Numbered from the stretch's first letter, positions 19,566 to 29,202 are shown. The stretch: DNA of 64,000 bases from Pseudomonadota bacterium (GCA_021324755.1 JAJPIL010000026.1:1-64000), one strand, 5' to 3'. Notes: generated by a model from the letters alone, not told the origin. Numbers and translations are program-made.

Positions 19566-20405
19566 ATGAAATACGGAGTTGCCATTTTCCCCACACATTA
19601 TACGATTCGTCCGGCTGAAGTCGCTAAGGCTGCTGAAGAGCGCGGCTTTGAATCGCTTTTCTTCCCGGAGCACACCCATATACCCACCTCGCGGCGCTCC
19701 CCCTATCCGGGAGGTGGCGAACTACCCAAGGAGTACATCCATACTTTCGACCCCTTCGTGGCTTTTGCTACGGCGGCGATGGCCACGAAGAAAATTAAAC
19801 TTGCCACTGGAATATGTCTTTTAGTCGAGCGCGATCCTATCGTTACAGCCAAGGCGGTTGCCAGTCTTGACGTGCTTTCTGAAGGGCGGGTGATTTTCGG
19901 AATCGGCGGCGGATGGAACGCCGAAGAAATGGAAAATCACGGTACTCCCTTTAAGGCGCGTTGGAAAATCTTGCGCGAACGAGTGGAGGCGATGAAGGAG
20001 ATCTGGACCAAGGACGAAGCTCAGTACCATGGCGAGTTCGTCCGGTTCGATCCGATTTGGTCATATCCTAAACCCCTTCAAAAACCCCATCCCCCGATTA
20101 TCCTCGGCAACAACGGACCCGGCGCAGTCAAACGCGTTGTTCGTTACTGCGACGGCTGGCTGCCTCACGCCGCTCGGGTTGGAAATCTCGCGCAACGTAT
20201 GGAAGACCTAAAGCGCGAGGCCGAGAAAGCAGGTCGCGATCCGCGCTCGATTTCGGTCAGTGTATTCGCAGCACCTCCGGACAAGGCGAAAGTAGAAGAA
20301 TACGCCAAACTCGGCGCTGAAAGAGTTGTGTTCTACCTGCCCTCGGAGAACCGTGACGTCGTGCTGCAAACGCTCGATAAGTACGCGAAGCTTATCGAAG
20401 CTTGA
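19566..20405 (+). CDS. LLM-class F420-dependent oxidoreductase
   Basis: FESLFFPEHTHIPTSRRSPYPGGGELP, GIGGGWNAEEMENHG. Confidence 0.9.
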   Translation: MKYGVAIFPTHYTIRPAEVAKAAEERGFESLFFPEHTHIPTSRRSPYPGGGELPKEYIHTFDPFVAFATAAMATKKIKLATGICLLVERDPIVTAKAVASLDVLSEGRVIFGIGGGWNAEEMENHGTPFKARWKILRERVEAMKEIWTKDEAQYHGEFVRFDPIWSYPKPLQKPHPPIILGNNGPGAVKRVVRYCDGWLPHAARVGNLAQRMEDLKREAEKAGRDPRSISVSVFAAPPDKAKVEEYAKLGAERVVFYLPSENRDVVLQTLDKYAKLIEA

Positions 20406-20757
20406 GCAGGCGCGAATACCTGGAGCAATTAGGCGCAGGCTAGTGCAACTGTTCGTCGCGGCGCTCGGCACGCAAAGCTTTGCCAGCTACCTTGGCTGTC
20501 GAGCTTCTTCTAGAGAGTCTAACGAGTGCGCGGCGGTCTCGACCGAGCGCTGGCGGTTTGAAAGTCTTTGGCGCGGGATGATGAGCCTGTAATCTTCGAC
20601 CTATGGTAGGCGTCAAGCTAGCTTGGGTGTGGGCTACTTTTGTTCCTGCAGTGCCGCGTTAAGAAGCTCCTTAGGCATTAGTCGAGCCGGTTGAGATTGC
20701 GGGCGGATAGCCTGCCAGCTGAAGGCAGATCCCAGAGAGCGTCTAAGCCGTGGTCTT

Positions 20758-21918
20758 TTGACCTCCGGTTCGAAAGGCCCCGTTAGGTACTCGAGCGGCA
20801 TCGTGAGCAGTAACGTCGAAGGTTACTTCAATTATGCCGGACTTTCTCCGATGTCTCCGTCGGTGCGCGCGGCAGTCTTCCAAGCGCTGGAAGAATTCGG
20901 CGGACTTTTGTTCAGTGAGCCTGGTCTTTGCGTTTACTCACGCTGGCTCGAACAGTGTCGCGCAGCAGTGTCGAGGCTTCTGGGGGTCGACAAGTTTTTC
21001 CCGCAGGGCGTGGCGATTATTCCCAATGCGTCTTTTGGGCTGGGTATCGTACTTAATGCGCTAGGTCTTAGGCCCGGAGCATTGGTCATTACCTCAACCC
21101 ACGAGCATTTCGCCTTGTCATCCCCGTTGCGCTTGCTCTCGCAGAAAGGTGTTGAGGTGGTCGCACTGGATCAACCCACGCCGCAGGCTTTTCTAGATTC
21201 AATTAGACGGGAACTGGAGCGCCCAAGCGTATCGCTTATCGCCGTATCGCACGTCTCCTATAAGGATGGTCGAATTTTTCCAATCGAGGACATCTGTCGC
21301 CTTGCGGCGCAGTTTGAAGTGCCTGTTTTGGTCGACGGAACGCAGGCTGTGGGGCAAGTTCAGCCGATATTGACCAGATTTACGCCTCTAGCTTACGTCT
21401 TTTCGGCTCACAAATGGTTGTTCGGTCCGATGGGCACGGGCGCGATGTGGGTCAGCCGAGAGTTTGTTGAAAGCTTTGCTGGTGCGTGGGCCTCTCCGAC
21501 CCCAGAGGACGTCATCGACGCACGGCGGTTTGAAGGAGGAACCGTTAATGTCGCGCTTGTATGCGGCCTTTGCAAGGCTGCTGAAGACGCTACGAACAAG
21601 CTCGAGGAAAGAATTGCGTCGCTGAGGGCGCTTAGACGACGCATTTCCGAAGTGATTAGCGAGTCGTTGCCGATGCTCAAGCCTTTGGGATGGGCCGGCC
21701 CTCACGCTCCAGGGATTTTGTCCTACGAACTGCCAGCGGAAATTTCCGCGGCGGAGTTAGTCATGCGTCTGGGGGCAAAACACGGAGTGTGGGTTAAAGC
21801 GTTCAAGCCGCCGGAGACGCCTAACGCGATCCGAATCTCCTATGCGCCGACAACCTCAGACGCTTCGTTGGAGAGACTCATCGCTGCGCTTAAAGCCGAG
21901 CTTGATAGCTGGCAATGA
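20758..21918 (+). CDS. class V aminotransferase-fold PLP-dependent enzyme
   Basis: VSHVSYKDGRIFPIEDICRLA, VDGTQAVGQ, SAHKWLFGPMGTGAMWV (PLP Lys); start uncertain. Confidence 0.82.
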   Translation: MTSGSKGPVRYSSGIVSSNVEGYFNYAGLSPMSPSVRAAVFQALEEFGGLLFSEPGLCVYSRWLEQCRAAVSRLLGVDKFFPQGVAIIPNASFGLGIVLNALGLRPGALVITSTHEHFALSSPLRLLSQKGVEVVALDQPTPQAFLDSIRRELERPSVSLIAVSHVSYKDGRIFPIEDICRLAAQFEVPVLVDGTQAVGQVQPILTRFTPLAYVFSAHKWLFGPMGTGAMWVSREFVESFAGAWASPTPEDVIDARRFEGGTVNVALVCGLCKAAEDATNKLEERIASLRALRRRISEVISESLPMLKPLGWAGPHAPGILSYELPAEISAAELVMRLGAKHGVWVKAFKPPETPNAIRISYAPTTSDASLERLIAALKAELDSWQ

Positions 21919-21987
21919 ACTAGGCTTTAAGTGCGATCCTTAAGAAGGCTTATTTCGAACTTTGGCGAGCGAGGAGTGCGATTAGAG

Positions 21988-22881
21988 ATGTACGGTTTTA
22001 TCGGTCTGGGTAGCATGGGATTGCCGATCGCGATGAACTTGCTCAAAACGGGTCATCGGCCGCTTCGTGTATACAATCGCACGGCGCAGAAGGCCGCCCC
22101 GTTGTTGGAAGGCGGGGCCGAGAAGGCTTCCACACCTAGAGACGCGGTCGTTCCCGGAGGGATCGTTTTCACGATGCTTTCCGACGACCGAGCGGTAGAG
22201 GAAGTGGTTCTGGGCGATGATGGCATCGCCGGTCGCCTGGGGCAAGACGGGATTCATGTATCGATGAGCACGATCTCGCCTGAGACGGCAAGGCGCCTGT
22301 CGGAAAAGCATCGCGAGTATGGTAGTGCCTTCGTAAGCGCTCCAGTCTTTGGTCGACCGGAAGCTGCGGCCGCCGCCAAACTCTGGATCTGTCTTTCCGG
22401 TCCCAGGGCTGCGAAAACGCGTGTCGAACCGATTCTGCGGCATCTCGGGCAAGCGGTCTACGACTTTGGCGACGATCCGGGGGCCGCTTGCGTGGTGAAG
22501 CTTAGTGGCAATTTTCTTATCAGTGCCGCGATGGAAGCGATGGCGGAAGCGCTGGTGTTCGCTGAGAAAAATAACGTCGACCGAGTCAGTCTCATCGACA
22601 TGTTGTCGGAAACGATTTTCGCCTGCCCAATTTACCGGAACTATGGCAAAGCGATTGCCGAACGTCGCTTCGAGCCCGTCGGCTTCAGGCTTGCGCTGGG
22701 CTTTAAAGATGTTGACCTTGTGCTGAAAACCGCGATCGCCTCTCGCACCCCTATGCCAACGGTTAGCGTCGTGCACAATCGGTTAATGAGCGCGATGGCC
22801 AAGGGCCGCGGTGAAATGGACTGGATGGCGCTTGCGCTGGGGGTGGCTGAGGACGCTGGAATTGAAAACGATAAACGATAA
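21988..22881 (+). CDS. NAD(P)-dependent beta-hydroxyacid dehydrogenase (3-hydroxyisobutyrate dehydrogenase family)
   Basis: GFIGLGSMGLPIAMNLLKTGH, STISPETARRL, VVKLSGNFLISAAMEAMAEAL, FRLALGFKDVDLVL. Confidence 0.9.
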   Translation: MYGFIGLGSMGLPIAMNLLKTGHRPLRVYNRTAQKAAPLLEGGAEKASTPRDAVVPGGIVFTMLSDDRAVEEVVLGDDGIAGRLGQDGIHVSMSTISPETARRLSEKHREYGSAFVSAPVFGRPEAAAAAKLWICLSGPRAAKTRVEPILRHLGQAVYDFGDDPGAACVVKLSGNFLISAAMEAMAEALVFAEKNNVDRVSLIDMLSETIFACPIYRNYGKAIAERRFEPVGFRLALGFKDVDLVLKTAIASRTPMPTVSVVHNRLMSAMAKGRGEMDWMALALGVAEDAGIENDKR

Positions 22882-23069
22882 CCGAGGTAGGAACTAGGAC
22901 GGATATTAGCGGCATATTAGATGGCTTGAGTTGTGGAAGATGGCGGAGACGAGCAAGGCTTTTGCTTAAGCGAAAAGTCTGCTTGCGAAAAAGTGGAGCA
23001 CAGCCACCCTAGCAATAGCAGGCCAGCTTTGCTGTCAACTCCAGGGGTTTTGCGCGTCGCTAAGCTGGA

Positions 23070-23094
23070 CGGCTAATAACACGGTTATTAGCCG
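23070..23094. repeat. perfect 11-bp inverted repeat with 3-nt spacer
   Basis: CGGCTAATAAC-ACG-GTTATTAGCCG. Confidence 0.85.
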
Positions 23095-23265
23095 AACGTC
23101 GGCCATCCTACGGTTGCCGATACGAGGCGAGCCATTATAGCCTTAAGCCTAGACACACTACCCGAGCTTTCGATGGCTTCGCTTTTTGAAACTTACAGAC
23201 TTTCGTGGACCGAATTGCTGGTTCCGGAGATAGTGGCGAGTGACGCTAGCAAATTGAGGTGACGA

Positions 23266-23712
23266 ATGCTTGAAGTGGGACAAGAGGCTCCCGATTTCGC
23301 GCTCAAAACACATCGGGGCGATACTTTGAGGCTTTCGAGCCTTCGCGGACAAAAGGTGCTACTGTGGTTCTATGTAAAAGCCGATACGCCGGGATGAACG
23401 TTGGAGGCTCGCGGGTTCCGCGACCAAATGGAGTACTTTAGGCAGCTCGGTATCGCGGTTGTCGGAATAAGTTTCGACTCTCAGGAGGAGAATGCTGCGT
23501 TTGCCGACAAATACGCCCTCCCTTTCCCCCTGCTGTGCGATACGGAGCGCACTGTTGGCCTGGCCTACGGGGCATGTGATGACTTGAAGGCGCGCTATCC
23601 CAGACGCATTAGCTATTTGATAGATGAGCAGGGACGGATCGAGCGCGTATATGCTCAAGTGGATCCCCGGGATCACCCTGCGCAGGTTCTCGCCGATTTG
23701 TGGAAGGAATGA
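23266..23712 (+). CDS. PrxQ/Bcp-type peroxiredoxin, predicted selenoprotein (in-frame UGA = Sec44)
   Basis: ATG 23266 with GAGGTG ribosome-binding site; MLEVGQEAPDFALKTHRGDTLRLSSLRGQKVLLWFYVKADTPG-U-TLEARGFRDQMEYFRQLGIAVVGISFDSQEENAAFADKYALPFPLLCDTERTVGLAYGACDDLKARYPRRISYLIDEQGRIERVYAQVDPRDHPAQVLADLWKE; TGA 23395-23397 aligns with the peroxidatic Cys of TPGCT. Confidence 0.88.
23406..23425 (+). promoter_or_regulatory. candidate bacterial SECIS hairpin
   Basis: GG(C)TCGCGG-GTT-CCGCGACC: 6-bp upper stem, GUU apical loop, single-nt bulge, two lower GC pairs; loop begins 18 nt after the UGA. Confidence 0.6.
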
Positions 23713-23809
23713 GAGTATAGTATGCGCAGCTTGTGGCGCAGCTCGCGTCTCGGCTTTGGGGCGGGCTCTCAAGGCGGCAGAGTCGCGCGTATGAGGCTTT
23801 GAAGGAAAA

Positions 23810-24595
23810 GTGGCGTCAATTGCACTAACCATCGCGGGATCTGATTCGTCGGGTGGCGCCGGAATTCAGGCCGACCTGAAAACGTTCTGTGCGATAGGGG
23901 TTTACGGAGCAAGCGTGCTCACGGCAATAACCGCTCAGAATACCCGCGGCGTGAGCGCAATCGTGGAGCTAGAGCCGAGCTTTGTTGTAGCTCAGTATAA
24001 TGCGGTAGTCGAAGACCTCGCCGTTCAAGCTGCGAAAACGGGTATGCTCGCTAATGGCGACATAATCCGGGCGCTCGCAGGTTGTATACAAGCGCGGCCG
24101 ATTCCGTACCTTGTGGTTGACCCGGTGATGGTTGCTACGAGCGGGGACGTGCTGCTTAAGCCCTCAGCTGTCGAGCTGATGAGGTCGGCTCTTTTGCCGC
24201 TTGCAACTGTTGTGACCCCTAACATGCGCGAGGCAGAGGTTCTGACAGGAATGGTGGTTCGGACGGTAGATCAGATGCGCGACGCCGCCATGGCTTTGGT
24301 GCGCATGGGCGCACGTGCCGCGCTGGTTAAAGGGGGGCATCTCGAGGGTGGCGAGGCACTCGACGTTTTCTTCGACGGAACGGAAATACGAGAACTTCGT
24401 TCGCCTCGCCGCGAGTGTAGTCCTATCCACGGGGCCGGATGTACGCTTTCAGCCGCGATCGCCGCATACCTCGCCAAGGGACAGCCGTTGTTCGAGGCGA
24501 TCACGAGCGCCAAGCAGTTTGTGACGCGCGCGATCCAAACCGCTTCTCCCGTGGGTCACGGCGCGATGCCGCTGAACCATTTGTTTGCTTTCTAG
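23810..24595 (+). CDS. thiD: hydroxymethylpyrimidine/phosphomethylpyrimidine kinase
   Basis: TIAGSDSSGGAGIQADLKTF, VVDPVMVATSGD, GAGCTLSAAIAAYLAKG; GTG start. Confidence 0.92.
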   Translation: MASIALTIAGSDSSGGAGIQADLKTFCAIGVYGASVLTAITAQNTRGVSAIVELEPSFVVAQYNAVVEDLAVQAAKTGMLANGDIIRALAGCIQARPIPYLVVDPVMVATSGDVLLKPSAVELMRSALLPLATVVTPNMREAEVLTGMVVRTVDQMRDAAMALVRMGARAALVKGGHLEGGEALDVFFDGTEIRELRSPRRECSPIHGAGCTLSAAIAAYLAKGQPLFEAITSAKQFVTRAIQTASPVGHGAMPLNHLFAF

Positions 24596-24949
24596 GGCGT
24601 CGGTTGCGCTCAAACCGCCTGCGCGCGGGATTATCCCTCATGCCTTTTCAGGCCTTTTCTCCCGACAATCAACGATCCACCAACGCTCTTTAAGACGACC
24701 GAGCCGCAGACAAGTTCCGCTTCGCGGCGCCGTAAAGGTCGCATAATTGGCTATTTAGACGAGTTTGAAAGCTGTCGGACTAACCGATAATTCTTACGCA
24801 CGAAATCAAAGGCTTGCGCCTGGTAACCGTAAGCTCCTCTTGTCGGGTAGAAATGACCTGTTTGCGTTGTTATGGGGACCTCTAACTCGGTATGCTAAGA
24901 TAGTAAGCAGATTAGGTCTTTACTTACATCACGCCGTTGGGAGCGATTT

Positions 24950-25486
24950 ATGGAGCGCGTTGAACTGACTCGCGACTGTGAGGCGACGCAAATTCCCGCT
25001 GGCCATCCGGTTGTTCTTCCGAAGGGGATCGAGGTTTTCGTAATACAGGCTCTCGGTGGGTCTTTTACGATCGAGGTGCCAGCCTATGGGGGCCTGTTTC
25101 GAATAGCCGGCAAGGATGCGGACGCACTGGGTAAGGAGCCGCCAGCCGAAGTTGCCGCGGTAGCCGAAGGCGCAGACCTGCAGGAGATGGTGTGGCAGAC
25201 ACTGAAGACCTGCTACGATCCAGAAATCCCGGTTAATATCGTGGACCTAGGGCTGATTTATGACATGCAGATCACACCCCAACCAGACGGAACCAACAAA
25301 GTCAACGTCAAGATGACACTTACGGCTCAGGGGTGTGGAATGGGGTTTGCGATTGCTTCCGAGGCTAGGCAAAAGCTACTCGAACTGCCTGGCGTTAGCG
25401 ACGCGGAAGTCGAACTCGTGTGGGATCCTCCGTGGAATCCCCAGATGATATCGCCCGAGGGACGCCAGCGGCTCGGTCTTGACTAA
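24950..25486 (+). CDS. sufT: SufT-like Fe-S assembly protein (MIP18/DUF59 domain)
   Basis: YDPEIPVNIVDLGLIYDM, MTLTAQGCGMG, VELVWDPPWNPQMIS; N-terminal extension typical of SufT. Confidence 0.85.
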   Translation: MERVELTRDCEATQIPAGHPVVLPKGIEVFVIQALGGSFTIEVPAYGGLFRIAGKDADALGKEPPAEVAAVAEGADLQEMVWQTLKTCYDPEIPVNIVDLGLIYDMQITPQPDGTNKVNVKMTLTAQGCGMGFAIASEARQKLLELPGVSDAEVELVWDPPWNPQMISPEGRQRLGLD

Positions 25487-26082
25487 GCCCTGTGTGCGTT
25501 AATCTCTACTTCGTGAGTTCTGGCCTTTGGTCTTGTGCGAGTTGGCAGTCGACAATAGCAAGGATTGTTTTTAACTCAGGAGACGTTACCCAGAACCTTC
25601 GTGTTGAAAATGGTTTCGCGCGAGTCACAGAAATCCTCTTCTCGCGTCGCTGTTGAGTCTCGCTCTGTCTCGGGCTGCCGTCGTCGCAACAGAGACTGGC
25701 TTTGATCGGTTTGGTCAGTCAAGGCCCAAAACTTCTTGCGCAAGCCCACTAGGATGCTCAAAACGCGGCAGCGCTACCCTTAAACAACCTTTGCGATCGG
25801 CGAGGAAGCTCGTCTCGACAGCTAGATGCAAACGTCAGTCTTAAGCGGGTCGCGGCTTGTCAAAGCAGAACTAGCCCTGTGAAATAGTCTGTGCGGCGGT
25901 CTCTTAGCATCGCGGTTCGCAATCATCCGGCGAGCGAAGCGGGGCTGAGATATAAATCGGGCACGTGTTGGGCTTCGAGGCACAGACACATGCTTTCTCC
26001 CTTCCTGAGGTGAGGCAGCAAACCGTGCAGACCCGTTGCGTGCTTTAACTGGTATTCGGGTAGCTAAAAGTTTTCGGCCAAA

Positions 26083-26643
26083 TCAGTCCGCCATACTTTC
26101 TAAGGCACGCTGAAACTCTTTTAATGCGCTGTCGTCGTAGAGCACCAATTGAATTTGTTCGGGATAGGGGTGAGTACGCAAGTGATCTCGGATTTCGGCT
26201 AACATCACTTCGGCGCATCGTGCCATCGGAAAACCTGCGATTCCGGTCCCGATCGCCGGGAAAGCGACGGTCTTTAGTTGGCGCTCGCTTGCTATCTTTA
26301 GCGAGTTTCTGGTTGCGCTACGGAGGCTCTCCTCTGTGGTCCGCCCTCCAAGCTGCATGCTTGCGGCGTGGATAACGAAACGGGCTTTCAAATTACCGCC
26401 GCTCGTAATTGCGGCTTCACCCACCTTGATTGGCCCTATTCGGGAACACTCTTCCTGTATCTTCGGGCCTCCTTTTTTTCGTATGGCTCCCGCGACCCCG
26501 CCGCCCAAAATAAGGTCGTTATTGGCGGCATTGACGATTGCATCGGTTTCCGCCTCAGTGATATCCCCTTTTTTTAGAACTATGCGAGATCGCCACTCCA
26601 CGGAGATGAGACCCCTCCCGTCGTGTAAACCTCGATTCCCCAT
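26083..26643 (-). CDS. macro domain (ADP-ribose binding/hydrolase) protein
   Basis: GDITEAETDAIVNAANNDLILGGGVAGAIRKKGG; FPAIGTGIAGFP. Confidence 0.9.
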   Translation of the reverse strand: MGNRGLHDGRGLISVEWRSRIVLKKGDITEAETDAIVNAANNDLILGGGVAGAIRKKGGPKIQEECSRIGPIKVGEAAITSGGNLKARFVIHAASMQLGGRTTEESLRSATRNSLKIASERQLKTVAFPAIGTGIAGFPMARCAEVMLAEIRDHLRTHPYPEQIQLVLYDDSALKEFQRALESMAD

Positions 26644-26703
26644 TCATGCTTATTACCACACGAACGAGACCGATGCCATTATACTCGCGCCGGGGAGCTA
26701 TTT

Positions 26704-28281
26704 TTGAGCCTTAACACGGGTAGCCGCAGCAAAATAGGGTCAAAGCTAGTAGCGTTGTTCTTGGCGTGCCTGTTCGGATGCACGTCTGGAATCCAGCGCT
26801 CCAAGCAAAGCGGTCGCACCCTGACCGTTGCGATCGAGTCGACGCCTCTAGCCATCGACCCTCGCTACGCGACCGACGTCATCTCTAGTCGCGTCAACGA
26901 GCTTATCTACGACTCCTTGGTTCGGCCTGACTCGCGTGGCGGTTTCGATTGTGATCTGGCGCAAAGCGTAGAGCTTGCGACGCCTACGCGCTGGATTTTC
27001 CATCTTCGACGAGGGGTTCGCTTCAGTAACGGAGCGCCGCTGAGCGCGCGCGACGTCAAGTACACTTTTGATTCGGTCCTTGACCCACGTTTCGCCTCGA
27101 TTAAACGCGGCGGGTTTGAAGTGCTCGAGCAAGTCGAAGCTTTGGACGACTTCACTGTTTGCTTGACTACAAAGAAACCGTTTCCTGCAACTTTGGAGCT
27201 AGCTGCGCTTGGGATCGTTCCTCGTAACTGGCCAGCGGCTGAAGCTCAAGCTGCTCCGCCAGGAACTGGGCCATTCAAACTCGAGAGCTTCAAGCGCGAC
27301 GACAGGATCGTTCTTGGCCGAAATCCTTATTGGGACGGTGCCAAAAGTAATATCGAGCGTCTTGTGTTCAAGGTGATTCCTGACCCTATCGTGCGCGCGC
27401 TCGAGCTGCTAAAAGGCGAAGTCGATCTGGCTGAAAACAACATTCCGCCCGAGATGGTAAAGTACTTGAGCCTTCGGCGCTCACTACAAGTCATAACAGC
27501 TCCAGGAGTTAGTTATCAGTACATCGTGTTTAACTTCCGCGACCCGCGACTTCGCGACCTGCGCGTTCGTCGAGCGATTGCCATGTCGATTGACCGGGCA
27601 ACGATCGTCAAGACGATTCTCGGCGGTACGGCTCGCCTTGCTACAGGGATGTTGAGTCCAGAGAACTGGGCTTACGAACCTGAGGTCATGACCTATCCCT
27701 ACGATCCGGTCACCGCTGAACGGTTGCTGGACGAAGCCGGCTACAAAGCGGCGCCGAACGACAAATCGAAAGTACGTTTGACGCTCGTGTATAAGACCAC
27801 CGGCGACGAGGAACGCCGTCGTCTGGCGCAGGTGTTCCAGGCGATGCTGGCAAAAGTGGGGATTCGTTTGGATATTAGAACCAACGAGTGGGCAACTTTC
27901 TACAGCGATATCCAACACGGCAACTTCGAGCTGGCCTCGCTGGCCTGGGTGGGGATCAACGATCCCCATCATTACTACACGGTATTCGACTCGAAGATGA
28001 CTCCTCCGCGTGGTTCTAACCGCGGTTCTTACGCGAACCCGGAGATGGACAGATTGCTCGAACGCGCCGAAAGCGAATTAAACCCAGAAAACCGCAGGCG
28101 CCTTTACAGCGCGGTACAAAAACTGGCAGCTGCCGACTTGCCCTACGTCTCGTTATGGTGGCAGGACAACGTGGCGGTTTTGAATCGGCGGGTCAAAGGC
28201 TTTAAACCATGTCTCAACGGAAGTTTAAGGTCGCTTGTCTTAGTAAGCTTCGCCGGCAATGACCAAGCGGACGGCAAGTAA
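26704..28281 (+). CDS. ABC transporter substrate-binding lipoprotein (peptide/nickel family 5)
   Basis: Lipobox-like LACLFGC; SBP_bac_5 motifs (W.FHLRRGVRFSNGAPLSARDVKYTF...); TTG start. Confidence 0.9.
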   Translation: MSLNTGSRSKIGSKLVALFLACLFGCTSGIQRSKQSGRTLTVAIESTPLAIDPRYATDVISSRVNELIYDSLVRPDSRGGFDCDLAQSVELATPTRWIFHLRRGVRFSNGAPLSARDVKYTFDSVLDPRFASIKRGGFEVLEQVEALDDFTVCLTTKKPFPATLELAALGIVPRNWPAAEAQAAPPGTGPFKLESFKRDDRIVLGRNPYWDGAKSNIERLVFKVIPDPIVRALELLKGEVDLAENNIPPEMVKYLSLRRSLQVITAPGVSYQYIVFNFRDPRLRDLRVRRAIAMSIDRATIVKTILGGTARLATGMLSPENWAYEPEVMTYPYDPVTAERLLDEAGYKAAPNDKSKVRLTLVYKTTGDEERRRLAQVFQAMLAKVGIRLDIRTNEWATFYSDIQHGNFELASLAWVGINDPHHYYTVFDSKMTPPRGSNRGSYANPEMDRLLERAESELNPENRRRLYSAVQKLAAADLPYVSLWWQDNVAVLNRRVKGFKPCLNGSLRSLVLVSFAGNDQADGK

Positions 28282-29202
28282 ATGATTCGCCATGTAGCGC
28301 AACGCCTGATCGCGCTCGTGCCGGTTGCCCTGGGCGTGGTAACGTTGACGTTCGCGCTGATCCATCTGACCCCGGGAGATCCGGTGCTTGCGATGCTTGG
28401 TGAGAACGCCACCCCCGCCGACGTCGAGGCTCTGCGCCACAGTTTGGGTTTGGATAAACCTTTGCTCGAGCAGTACGTCACATTTTTACGCCGATTGGCT
28501 CACGGAGAGCTTGGACGGTCGATCGTCACTGGTGCTCCGGTTGCACGGCTGATTGTCGAACGCTTCCCAGCCACGTTGGAGCTTGCGGCCGCGGCGATGA
28601 TGACAGCGGTTCCGCTCGCCTTTGCGCTGGGCTTCGTTGCGGGATTGCGTCCTGGCAGCGCGTTAGATACGGCGACGATGGCTTTCGCGGTAATGGGCGT
28701 ATCGATTCCCCATCTTTGCCTCGGGCCTATGCTGATGATCGTTTTTTCGGTTTGGCTTAAATGGTTACCGCTGAGCGGTCGCGACGGTATCGCACATCTC
28801 GTGATGCCCGCAATGACGCTCGGCTTTGGAATGGCGGCTATTCTCGCGCGCTTATTGCGACAGAGTCTGATTGTGGTCGCCAAGCAGGATTACATACGCA
28901 CGGCCGTGAGCAAGGGCTTGAGCGAGCAGCAGGCGATGCTTCGGCATGGGGTGCGCAACGCCGCGTCACCTGTCGTCACCGTACTCGGCCTGGAGCTCGG
29001 CTCGCTTTTGACTGGGGCGATAATCGTCGAGCAGATTTTTTCCTGGCCGGGCGTGGGTCGGCTTCTGATCCAGGCGATAGGAACCCGTGATTATCCAGTG
29101 GTTGAAGGCTGTGTTTTGGTTTTTGCCGTAACTTACGTAATTGTCAATCTCGTCACCGACTTGGCGTACGCAATTCTGGATCCACGGATAAGGGTGAGAT
29201 GA
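28282..29202 (+). CDS. ABC transporter permease (DppB-like)
   Basis: Multiple TM helices, RHGVRNAASPVVTVLGLELGSLLTGAIIVEQIFSWPGVGRL. Confidence 0.92.
   Translation: MIRHVAQRLIALVPVALGVVTLTFALIHLTPGDPVLAMLGENATPADVEALRHSLGLDKPLLEQYVTFLRRLAHGELGRSIVTGAPVARLIVERFPATLELAAAAMMTAVPLAFALGFVAGLRPGSALDTATMAFAVMGVSIPHLCLGPMLMIVFSVWLKWLPLSGRDGIAHLVMPAMTLGFGMAAILARLLRQSLIVVAKQDYIRTAVSKGLSEQQAMLRHGVRNAASPVVTVLGLELGSLLTGAIIVEQIFSWPGVGRLLIQAIGTRDYPVVEGCVLVFAVTYVIVNLVTDLAYAILDPRIRVR

Noticed and set aside
21982-22776. 264-aa minus-strand ORF
   Set aside because: Antisense to the hydroxyacid dehydrogenase; shadow ORF.
23401-23712. ORF-track call of a 103-aa protein starting at TTG 23401
   Set aside because: It lacks the N-terminal half of the peroxiredoxin fold; a good ATG with ribosome-binding site at 23266 is in frame across the UGA, so this is the downstream half of one gene.
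23713-23809. TPP riboswitch upstream of thiD
   Set aside because: The gap is short and lacks the CUGAGA-type TPP core.
25487-26082. Possible tRNA or ncRNA in the ~600-bp gap
   Set aside because: No cloverleaf, GGTTCGAATCC T-loop or known riboswitch motif could be recognised by eye; needs tRNAscan-SE/cmscan.
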